Shown here piece by piece: positions 7,030-14,428 of a stretch of DNA of 15,154 bases. A program made the position numbers and the translations under genes. Positions within the stretch are counted from its first letter, which is position 1. Each line of letters begins with the position of its first letter. The notes beneath the pieces were generated by a model. The model had not been told where the DNA came from and made no database searches. It was given only the letters and a program-made list of their open reading frames with translations. This DNA is from an uncultured Acetobacteraceae bacterium (GTDB taxonomy: Bacteria; Pseudomonadota; Alphaproteobacteria; Acetobacterales; Acetobacteraceae), in the NCBI GenBank assembly GCA_937874445.1, contig CALNAL010000158.1, positions 1 to 15,154 of the forward strand. The letters are read 5' to 3'.

Positions 7030-8257
7030 TATTGAGCGTCCAGCCTCATGGAAGGCCAGTTGGTTGGCGCTCGCGCTGATCGTTGCATTGTTTGTCCTAA
7101 TCGGGGCTGCCATATTCGGGATCCTGGGAGAACAACGCTGGTTGGACGGACAGCGGGCGGAAATTTCCCAGGGGAAAGCCTCGGTCGAGGCCGATCGTGC
7201 TTTCGCCGTGGCGGAGGCGGCGCGCGCAAAGCAGCTCTTACTGGAGGTCGCCGATCTCGCCAACCAGCGCAAGGAGCTGCAGAGCAAGATCAACGGACTC
7301 ACGCCGGTCGTAGCGGATCTTGAGGCCCAGCAGCATCTGCGGAACCAGGCACTGGATGATCTGGCCAAGGCTCGTCGGGCCCAGGTGGATGCCGAGGACG
7401 CACAGAAGCGTGCTCAGGAGCAGACAACACGCCTCGGCGCCCAGGTCACGCAGCTGAATGCTGGTGTACAGACGGCTCAGGCCAGTCTGGATCAACTCAA
7501 TCACCAAAAGGCGTCTTTTCAGAGCGACATTGCGCAGCTTCTGGATGCTCGCCGGGCGGCGGGCTCTGCCGCCCAGAAGGCGGCGGGCGAGGCCGCGACC
7601 GCGGACCAAGCCCTCAGGGTAAAGCAGGCGAGTGTTGATGCCGCCCAGGCGAAGCTGGCCCAGGTCCTGACCCAGGAATCCGCCGCGGAGACGCAGCGCA
7701 ATTCCGCCAGCGCCAGCGCAAAATCCGCCCAGGACGATCTTGCCCGCAGCCAGGCGCAGCTAGCGTCGGTCAAGTCTGACATCACCAAATTCTCCCAGCA
7801 GCGGTCCAGTGTCCAGGCTGGCCTGCAGCAGGATCAGCTGACCGCACAGGCGGCTGAGACACAGACCCAGAGCGCCACGTCTGCACGGCAGAAAGCGGAA
7901 TCCGATGCCGCCGCCGCCGCGCAGGCCCTTAAGGCGAAGCAGGCCGATCTCGATACGGTCCAGGCGAAGCTGAATGCCGAGCAGGCACAACAAGCCGCGC
8001 TCGACGCACAGATCGCCAGCCGGCAGGACCAACTCGGAAAGCTGCAGGATCAGATCACGCAGCTGGGTGCACAACGCGACAGTTTTGCGGCGGCGCGCGA
8101 CAAGATGTTGAGGGATCTTGCCGGGGCCGAGGCCCAATTGCAGACGACCAATAATCGGCTTGATAGCGTGCGGGCCCAACTTGCCGCCCACGCAAATGAG
8201 AGTCAGGTCCCGGTCGTGCCGCCTTCGGCCGGCGGAGAAGGTGGAGCGACGAAATGA
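7001..8257 (+). CDS. membrane-anchored long coiled-coil protein
   Basis: A 418-aa protein with a short cytoplasmic N-terminus, one strong transmembrane helix (about residues 21-43, WLALALIVALFVLIGAAIF), and then an almost unbroken Ala/Gln/Lys-rich coiled coil from about 50 to 400, ending in a flexible Pro/Gly tail. No catalytic domain is visible. Positive residues before the helix and none after favour an N-in anchor, though topology is uncertain. The start is TTG 7001, inside the helicase gene (29-nt overlap), supported by GGAGAG at 6990-6995; ATT at 7031 is a less likely alternative. It overlaps the next gene by ATGA. It probably forms a scaffold or signal-transmitting rod together with the next protein, which has the same layout. 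An internal duplication of about 105 residues is visible. Generic coiled-coil proteins can look alike, so family assignment is left open. Confidence 0.85.
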   Translation: MSASSETSNSIERPASWKASWLALALIVALFVLIGAAIFGILGEQRWLDGQRAEISQGKASVEADRAFAVAEAARAKQLLLEVADLANQRKELQSKINGLTPVVADLEAQQHLRNQALDDLAKARRAQVDAEDAQKRAQEQTTRLGAQVTQLNAGVQTAQASLDQLNHQKASFQSDIAQLLDARRAAGSAAQKAAGEAATADQALRVKQASVDAAQAKLAQVLTQESAAETQRNSASASAKSAQDDLARSQAQLASVKSDITKFSQQRSSVQAGLQQDQLTAQAAETQTQSATSARQKAESDAAAAAQALKAKQADLDTVQAKLNAEQAQQAALDAQIASRQDQLGKLQDQITQLGAQRDSFAAARDKMLRDLAGAEAQLQTTNNRLDSVRAQLAAHANESQVPVVPPSAGGEGGATK

Positions 8258-10464
8258 CCGCGGTTCTTGCGTCCTTCCCGTTGTTGATGTTGCTCTGCTT
8301 GGTCGCGCTCCTGGCGCTGTGCGTCGTCATGGCCGTTGTTACGTGGTCTTTTGATCTGCGCCACTCGCGGCTGACTCAGGCGACGAAGCTGGAGGATCTT
8401 GAGCAGAAACTTGTCCTGGAGAGCGCGAGGCTCGTCGAAAAACAGGCCGAACTCCAGGAATTGGAGCGCAAGATCCAGGATCGCGACCGCCTGGCCGCGG
8501 AGGCTGCGGCCTTGAGGGATCTCATCGACACGCTCAAGGCCGAGTTGGCAGGCATGGCGGGGGACAGGCACGCGATCGAAGAGCTGAAGGGTGAGGCAGC
8601 TCAGGTCGCAGAGGAATACGCTCAGAATTGCGAGAAGCGCGATGCGGTGCTGCGGGAGCTCAAGGCGGCGGAACAAGCCACTTTGGAGCTAGAGCGTCGT
8701 GCCGAGGCATTGCACAGGGAGTTGGAGCAGCAGCCGGAAAACATCGAAGAGCTTCGCAGGCAACGCGATGACTTGAAGAGCGAACTTGACGGGCTGCAAG
8801 GAGAGCGTGTTGCCTTGTTGGCGGCGCGCCAGGAAGCGACGGAGCTGGCCACCCACAAGGCCGGCCTGCAGGGGGAATTGGAGCAGCTGCAGGCCCATAT
8901 TCCAGAGATGCGTCAGCGTGCCGAGGCCTTGAGGGCCGAAATCGACGAGATGAATGGCGAGCAGGCTCTCCTGCTGGCAGCGCGTCAGGAGCGAGAGGAG
9001 CAGGCTGCCCGCAGGGCTGGCCTGCTGGAGGAATTGGCGCGATTGGAGCGTCTTGTGGCGGAAACCCGGGCGGGGTTCGAGGCCGATCAGAAGCGCCGGG
9101 AGGAACTGGTGCGGGATATCGCCCTCCTTCACTCCAGCAAGAACCAGGCGGCTGGGGCCGTGGAAGAGGCCGAGAGGAAGTCCGACAGGCTCCAGGCGCG
9201 GCAAGCCGCTCTGGAAGAGGAGATTCGAGGGCTCCTGTCGCAGAAGGATCAGAACGGGACAGAAGGGACCTCTCCGGACGGCGGCAATCTCGACGATCTC
9301 AAACTGCTTCCCCAATGCCTCAGGGGGGTGGCCACCGAGCCAAGGGAGAGACAGATCGAGAGCGACGCACTGGAAAATGTTGTCCTCTCTTTGAAGAAGC
9401 GCGAACTGAAATACAGCGATCGCGCCCTGCGGGCTTTCCATACCGCACTGAAGATCAACGACATCTCGCAAATGACCGTGCTGGCCGGCGTTTCGGGAAC
9501 TGGCAAGAGTCTTTTGCCACGATGCTATGCCGAGGCGATGGGGATCCATTTTCTGCAAATCGCGGTGGAGCCGCGGTGGGACAGTCCTCAGGATATGCTT
9601 GGATTTTACAACTATGTTGAGCAGAAATTCCGTGCAACCGAGCTCGCACGTGCCCTGGTGCAGATGGACCCGTTCAACACGTCGGGGCTGGCCGAAACAC
9701 CTTTCAAGGACCACGTCCTACTGGTTCTTCTCGACGAGATGAATCTCGCGCGGGTCGAGTATTATTTTTCCGAATTTCTTAGCCGTCTTGAGGTGCGGCC
9801 TGCGCGCCGGGACGTGGGAGACGAGAGCAAGCGCCGGGACGCTTGGCTGCCGGCCGATATTCGCGGCGCCAACACCGCACCGATCAATCTGTTCCCTTCT
9901 CACAATGTCCTGTTCGTCGGGACGATGAACGACGATGAAAGTACCCAGTCCTTGTCGGACAAGGTTCTGGATCGCGCCAATGTCATGCAATTTGCGGCGC
10001 CGAAACAATTTGCTAAGCCCTCCCAGCAATCCGCTCCGCCGGCTGGCGATGGCTACAGGTCGGTTGCCAGCTGGGAATCATGGATCTATCCGGCGGACAA
10101 ACTGCAGGGCGGCGAGCGGGCCATCGCCGAAGGAGTGATCCAAAAACTCGCCGCCATCATGGAGGAGTTCGGCCGTCCCTTCGGCCATCGTTTGAACGAG
10201 GCAATGCTGACCTACGCGGCGAACTACCCGCTCCGTTCCGGGCAAGACATCGCTGTTCCCCTGGCCGACCAGATCGAATTCCGTATTCTCCCCAAGCTAC
10301 GCGGGATTTCGATCGAGGAGCACCGGGGGGGCTTCGATCAGCTGGAAGAGCTGCTACGAGGCAATCTCCGCGATGGAAATTTTTCAGATCGTCTGCAGGA
10401 TATGGTTGATCGTCAGGGACGTGAATCCGGCCTGTTCAACTGGCGTGGCCTCGAGCGGACATAA
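8254..10464 (+). CDS. cnuB: TM-anchored coiled-coil McrB-like AAA+ NTPase (CnuB-like)
   Basis: A 736-aa protein with three parts: a transmembrane helix at about 8-31, a highly charged coiled coil at about 43-335, and a McrB-type AAA+ domain at about 375-700. The motor has Walker A GVSGTGKS (412-419), Walker B LLDEMNLAR (492-500) with the McrB-like DEMNLAR form, and the sensor/signature region VGTMNDDES (555-563) followed by LSDKVLDRAN (567-576). The C-terminal helical lid ends in DQIEFRILPKLRG. McrB proteins are GTPases that assemble into rings and drive a McrC partner, here the next gene. N559-D-D-E replaces the usual N-T-A-D of McrB. No DNA-recognition domain of the EVE/YTH or DUF3578 kind precedes the motor; the coiled coil and membrane helix take that place. 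ATG 8254 overlaps the previous stop and has GGAG at 8243-8246. Confidence 0.9.
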   Translation: MTAVLASFPLLMLLCLVALLALCVVMAVVTWSFDLRHSRLTQATKLEDLEQKLVLESARLVEKQAELQELERKIQDRDRLAAEAAALRDLIDTLKAELAGMAGDRHAIEELKGEAAQVAEEYAQNCEKRDAVLRELKAAEQATLELERRAEALHRELEQQPENIEELRRQRDDLKSELDGLQGERVALLAARQEATELATHKAGLQGELEQLQAHIPEMRQRAEALRAEIDEMNGEQALLLAARQEREEQAARRAGLLEELARLERLVAETRAGFEADQKRREELVRDIALLHSSKNQAAGAVEEAERKSDRLQARQAALEEEIRGLLSQKDQNGTEGTSPDGGNLDDLKLLPQCLRGVATEPRERQIESDALENVVLSLKKRELKYSDRALRAFHTALKINDISQMTVLAGVSGTGKSLLPRCYAEAMGIHFLQIAVEPRWDSPQDMLGFYNYVEQKFRATELARALVQMDPFNTSGLAETPFKDHVLLVLLDEMNLARVEYYFSEFLSRLEVRPARRDVGDESKRRDAWLPADIRGANTAPINLFPSHNVLFVGTMNDDESTQSLSDKVLDRANVMQFAAPKQFAKPSQQSAPPAGDGYRSVASWESWIYPADKLQGGERAIAEGVIQKLAAIMEEFGRPFGHRLNEAMLTYAANYPLRSGQDIAVPLADQIEFRILPKLRGISIEEHRGGFDQLEELLRGNLRDGNFSDRLQDMVDRQGRESGLFNWRGLERT

Positions 10465-10473
10465 GGCAGCGGG

Positions 10474-12024
10474 ATGTCGCTGTCTGTGCTCTTCCGCCCT
10501 TGGGCGTGGCTCAGTCCAACCGCCCGGCACCGGGTCGATCTCGGTGCGGGAAAAGCGCCGTTGCTCGATTTGGCGGCAGAGGCGGTTTGGCTCGCGTTGA
10601 ATGAGGGGGAAGATCCTCAGCTCGACAGGCGGCGCGATTCCTGTTGTCCCGCCTGGCCCGCGCGGCGGGAGAAGGCCCTGGACGTCAGGGGCTACATCCT
10701 GCCTATCCCGCTGCGGCGGAGCTGCGTTGAGCTTTGGGCCGGAACTGCGGTGGCGCGTCTCGATTACGCCGGATTTCCTGAGCGCCCGGAGGAGGGCGCG
10801 GAGGATGCGGAAGATGCAGCGCGCGTGCTCCTTGATCGCGTCAAGGCGGTGTGGGCACGGTTGCGTGAGGTCGAGACCACGCTTGCTGATCCGGAACGGG
10901 TTTGGGAGCGGTTGGCGGAGAAATGGCTAAGCGGGGAGAGCGCATTATCTCCCGAGATGGACATCATCGTGCGGCATGCCCGCAAACTGCCCCGGTTGCT
11001 CGACCCGCTCGGCCGCAATCCAAGGCGCATCCTGCGGCGGTCTTCGCGTCAGGTCCCGCTCGACCGTGTCCAGGAGCTTGACCGCAAGGCGATGGCTTGG
11101 CTCGCCCGTCAGCCTGGTGAGACGATCGCTGAGCGTGCGGGCGACCGCCAGCGCATCGAGGCAGTGACCCGGCTTGAGAATTTCAACACGCTGGAGAACC
11201 GGGTGCTGGCGAGCTATGTCCAGCTCGCCCAACGTGTCGCACGCGATTATCGCGCCCAGTACAAGGGAGGGGATGCCTCTGGCCGGGTGCGCAGCGTCCG
11301 ACTTTTCGGCCAGCGCTGTGGCAGCCTTGCACGCGATTTGCGCGCCCGCGGCGTGCAGGTGCTCACTACGGGCGTCGTACCGAATTTTGTGTTGCAGAAC
11401 AATCGGAACTACCACGCGGTCTGGGAGGCCTGGGGGGCGCTTCTTCATCGTGAGCGGGTACTGGATGAGCTGTGGCGCTGGCAGGCTCGATCCTGGGAGG
11501 AGTTCTGCGCGCTTGTGGTCGTGGTCGCGCTGCAATCCCTGCCCCAAGCCCGCTTGATCGCCGCGTCGCCGCTGATTTTTCGCGAGGAGCAGGAGCGCGG
11601 GTGCTGGATCCGCCACGTCAATCCCCTGGCGGTGTTTCACTTGCCGGATTCTCAGGTCACGATCGAGGTCAGCTACCGGGCAGCGATGGGCAGCACGTTG
11701 GAAATATTTGCCGCGCCGGTCTGGTTGCGGCTGGGGCGGACCGGTGGTGGAGATTTTCTCTCGCGCTGGGCGGTCTGGCCGATTTGGACCGCGGCAGGCG
11801 GTCTTGTGCCCGGCGAGGCGGAAGAGGTTGCGGAACTTGTTCCCTCGGGCCGATCTGAGCACATGAAAGGCGGCATTGTTCTGAGGCCGGTCCAGATTAA
11901 TGGCGCCGCGGAGCAGGAGTGCCGGGACAGTGCGGGGTGTTTCACACTCGGGGCGTCGGGAGATGCGTTGCGGGACGCTGTGCTTAGGGTGCGTGCGTTC
12001 ATGGATGAGGTGGTTCTGAAATGA
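10474..12024 (+). CDS. cnuC: DUF2357/McrC-like partner protein with degenerate nuclease centre (CnuC-like)
   Basis: A 516-aa soluble protein encoded 9 bp after the McrB-like gene, where McrC normally lies. The middle matches DUF2357: VPLDRVQELDRKAMAWLARQPGETIAERAG, then FNTLENRVLASYVQLA (237-252). The C-terminal part should be the McrC/DUF524 PD-(D/E)xK fold: it opens with a WEEFCALV helix (341-348), and the core hairpin is NPLAVFHL...VTIEVSYR (383-402). In active relatives this hairpin reads PD...(D/E)xK. Here the lysine position is Ser400 in E398-V-S, and either N383-P or P391-D must stand for PD. I therefore expect weak or no nuclease activity. In McrBC the C subunit stimulates NTP hydrolysis by the B ring, a role that could remain. 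It overlaps the next gene by ATGA. The ribosome site (GGCAGCGGG) is weak. Confidence 0.82.
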   Translation: MSLSVLFRPWAWLSPTARHRVDLGAGKAPLLDLAAEAVWLALNEGEDPQLDRRRDSCCPAWPARREKALDVRGYILPIPLRRSCVELWAGTAVARLDYAGFPERPEEGAEDAEDAARVLLDRVKAVWARLREVETTLADPERVWERLAEKWLSGESALSPEMDIIVRHARKLPRLLDPLGRNPRRILRRSSRQVPLDRVQELDRKAMAWLARQPGETIAERAGDRQRIEAVTRLENFNTLENRVLASYVQLAQRVARDYRAQYKGGDASGRVRSVRLFGQRCGSLARDLRARGVQVLTTGVVPNFVLQNNRNYHAVWEAWGALLHRERVLDELWRWQARSWEEFCALVVVVALQSLPQARLIAASPLIFREEQERGCWIRHVNPLAVFHLPDSQVTIEVSYRAAMGSTLEIFAAPVWLRLGRTGGGDFLSRWAVWPIWTAAGGLVPGEAEEVAELVPSGRSEHMKGGIVLRPVQINGAAEQECRDSAGCFTLGASGDALRDAVLRVRAFMDEVVLK

Positions 12025-14393
12025 GCCGCCATATTGTCGGCCTCGATCTCAATGGCTGGCGCGATTTTGGCTGTCGGGACTGGAATGTCGATGACCCCGG
12101 CCTGCTTCCCGACGTTCCCTGCCTAATCGAAGGCGGAAGAGGTTCGGTGGTCGTGAATACCGATGTCTCCGGGGAATGGGTCGGTGGGCCACAGGCTATT
12201 CTCTCTCCGATTGGGCGGGGAAGCGGGTGGGGGGAGATCGGCCTCCCGTCCCGCCGACGCGCCCTAGTCGACCTTTGGCGAGAGTTTCTCGAAGAGGACA
12301 AGGATCCCACGATCGGAGTGGGATTCTCAGCCGTGGCAGAGTCTCTAGCCAGGCAGGCCGATGAGGTGGTGTTCTGCATGCCCGATGTGGCGGCGATGGA
12401 CGAGGCGCGGCAGGATGAGCTGCTCAAGGCGCTGCGTGGCTATCGTCGACCGCGGCCGACGTTGCTGTGGCGTTCTGTTGCTGTCGTGCTCGACCTGCTG
12501 GATGGCGGGGAGAACGATGGGGCGCTCAAAGAGGATATGCGCATCGCCCTCCTGACCCATGGCTCGGCGGGGTTCGAACTGCAGCACTTTCAACTACGCT
12601 CGCTGCCCGAGGCTGGGAGGAGATTGACGCCGGAGCGGGATGGCACAGGGGCCGTGCTCGCCCCCGAACTCGGTCTCTCGCGTCTGCTGGCTTTGGCTGG
12701 AAAGGCGGTCGGGGGAGCCAACCCAGCCTTGCGGGAACGACCGTGCGAAGCGCCACGCATGCCGATCGACCTTCTATTTGCGGATGATGAGCCCGGCGAG
12801 GAGATCGTCCGCCGTGACACCGGCGACTGGCTTGCGCTGCGCCCGCCGGTCGGTTTTACCCTTTCCAATGTGACGCCGCTTGAACTTGAAGATTTGTCCG
12901 CGGATCTGTTTTTGCTCGATACGCCGCTGCCGGCGCGACATGAGGCGTGGTTGAAAGCTTGCCTGCCAAATCTCGCTTGGCACCGCGCAGCGCCGGGAGC
13001 GGCCGCGCGCGGGGCGCTGTTTGCGGGGCGGCGGATCCAGTGCGGAATTCCACATTATCTCGATCATCTGGACCAGATTGCTCTGGCGGTGCTCGGGATG
13101 GACGGCCCCCTCTTCGAGGATCTGATTCCGCCGGACGCCGTCGTGGCGGGCAATCGAGAATATGCCCCTGCCCCGATCACGAGCCTGGCCTGGAGTGCGG
13201 GCATGACCCGTTCGAAATTCTTTATTCGCAAGGGAGAGAGGGAGATCCGCCGCTGGGAATCGCCCGAGATTGCAGCTCCCGATGACGCCCAGAGACTCGA
13301 GGTCCATCTGCGCCAGAAACCGGCCCAGGGGAGGGCTCGACTGACCGTGACCGCACCGGATTGGGAGTTGTTGCGCCGCTCGCCGATTCATCTCGATTGG
13401 GAGGGGATGGCGTTGGAAGAGCGCAGCGAGGCGGAGATTTTGAAATCGCTGGAACGTCCGCCGCCAGCGGTACCGCAGCGGATTTGTTACCGGCCGCATA
13501 TCGGATTGTGGGATGGGTCGCTTTCCTGGCCGAGATTGATCGCGCCGCTAGATCGGGTGGATATCGATGACCCCGACAGCCTCGGGCGGCTTGTCACCTG
13601 GTTGCGCAGCCGGAGGATCATCGAGGGGGGCACCTGCACCCCAGTCGGGTCAGACGGGGATCTGCCGCCAGGGCTCGATTCGAGTATGCGGAACCGCTTC
13701 GACGAAATTCTGCGCCAGCTTGCCGAACAACTGCTCCGCAACATCCGACGAAATGTTGCCGGGACCGATAACTTGGCGCTCCTGTGCCTCACCTGGAGCT
13801 ATGCCCGCTGCCCTGCCGGCATTCAGGAGGAGCTGAGGCAGGCGGCGCGATCTGGTAGGCATCCGCTCCTGAAACCGCCCAAGGCAAAACGTGTCGTCAT
13901 CCAGGGGCTGGGGCGCGTCACGACCGACGCGGATGCGCTGGGACAATTCATCCCGCATTTCTCCGCCTACCTCAACAACAACGATTATCTGGGGGCGTTT
14001 GCGGCGCTGGTCTCGCGCCCAGCTGCTGCGCCGCTCGTGCTGGCCGAGAAAGAAACATATGCCCTCTGCGCCTCGCGGCTGAGGGAGGTTCTCGCCAGCC
14101 AGCTCGAGCAGAAGAATTTCAAAATTTCTTTCAAATACGCCTTGCTCGCTCTCGGCGGCCTTCTGCGCGTGCGAGAGGTCTCCCCCTGGGCGCTGGTGGC
14201 CGACCGTTCCCAGCAGGCCAGGGATCTGGTCAACGTGCTGGAGAAAATTGCCTCCTGCCTGACTCGGGGGGAGAGAAATATCCGGGGTCTGCAGGAAAAA
14301 CGAGAGATCACCGAGGAACTGATCAAATACCTGAACGGTTCCGGAGGGGCTCCAGACATATTGGCGATCGCTGAAAATATTCCTGATTCGTGA
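12021..14393 (+). CDS. Hsp70/actin-like ATPase-domain protein with helical C-terminus (CnuD-like)
   Basis: A 790-aa protein, last in the operon. Its N-terminal 370 residues follow the Hsp70 nucleotide-binding order: phosphate-1 IVGLDLNG (5-12, D9); LLWRSVAVVLDLL (148-160), which corresponds to the EPTAAALAY element of DnaK; phosphate-2 ALLTHGSAGFEL (176-187); and near the adenosine region GAAARGALFAGRRIQCGIPHYLDHL (326-350). Phosphate-2 lacks the usual Asp and GGGT, so it may bind nucleotide without rapid turnover. No typical Hsp70 substrate-binding beta domain follows; residues 400-510 look beta-rich and 540-790 mostly helical, TPR-like. Hsp70-like proteins are known to me as CoCoNuT components and are proposed to contact RNA or ribosome-associated targets. 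ATG 12021 overlaps the previous stop. It converges on hsdM, with no obvious terminator after its TGA. Confidence 0.75.
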   Translation: MSRHIVGLDLNGWRDFGCRDWNVDDPGLLPDVPCLIEGGRGSVVVNTDVSGEWVGGPQAILSPIGRGSGWGEIGLPSRRRALVDLWREFLEEDKDPTIGVGFSAVAESLARQADEVVFCMPDVAAMDEARQDELLKALRGYRRPRPTLLWRSVAVVLDLLDGGENDGALKEDMRIALLTHGSAGFELQHFQLRSLPEAGRRLTPERDGTGAVLAPELGLSRLLALAGKAVGGANPALRERPCEAPRMPIDLLFADDEPGEEIVRRDTGDWLALRPPVGFTLSNVTPLELEDLSADLFLLDTPLPARHEAWLKACLPNLAWHRAAPGAAARGALFAGRRIQCGIPHYLDHLDQIALAVLGMDGPLFEDLIPPDAVVAGNREYAPAPITSLAWSAGMTRSKFFIRKGEREIRRWESPEIAAPDDAQRLEVHLRQKPAQGRARLTVTAPDWELLRRSPIHLDWEGMALEERSEAEILKSLERPPPAVPQRICYRPHIGLWDGSLSWPRLIAPLDRVDIDDPDSLGRLVTWLRSRRIIEGGTCTPVGSDGDLPPGLDSSMRNRFDEILRQLAEQLLRNIRRNVAGTDNLALLCLTWSYARCPAGIQEELRQAARSGRHPLLKPPKAKRVVIQGLGRVTTDADALGQFIPHFSAYLNNNDYLGAFAALVSRPAAAPLVLAEKETYALCASRLREVLASQLEQKNFKISFKYALLALGGLLRVREVSPWALVADRSQQARDLVNVLEKIASCLTRGERNIRGLQEKREITEELIKYLNGSGGAPDILAIAENIPDS

Positions 14394-14428
14394 CATGCGT
14401 TCCGATGTGCGGGATGCTCTCCCCCCCC

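Noticed and set aside
8689..9714. 341-aa minus-strand frame opposite the McrB-like gene
   Set aside because: Shadow of the coiled-coil and AAA+ coding sequence, with no recognisable motifs.
12170..12270. In-frame stretch LSPIGRGSGWGEIGLPSRRR in the Hsp70-like protein resembling translated intergenic palindromic elements
   Set aside because: The DNA shows no clear dyad or target duplication, the frame is kept, and a Gly-rich loop at this point of the nucleotide-binding domain is plausible. Homologue alignment would decide.
13985..14428. Continuation of the hsdM frame into the antisense of the last operon gene
   Set aside because: The translated sequence past the G run loses all resemblance to HsdM and lies opposite a well-supported coding region.
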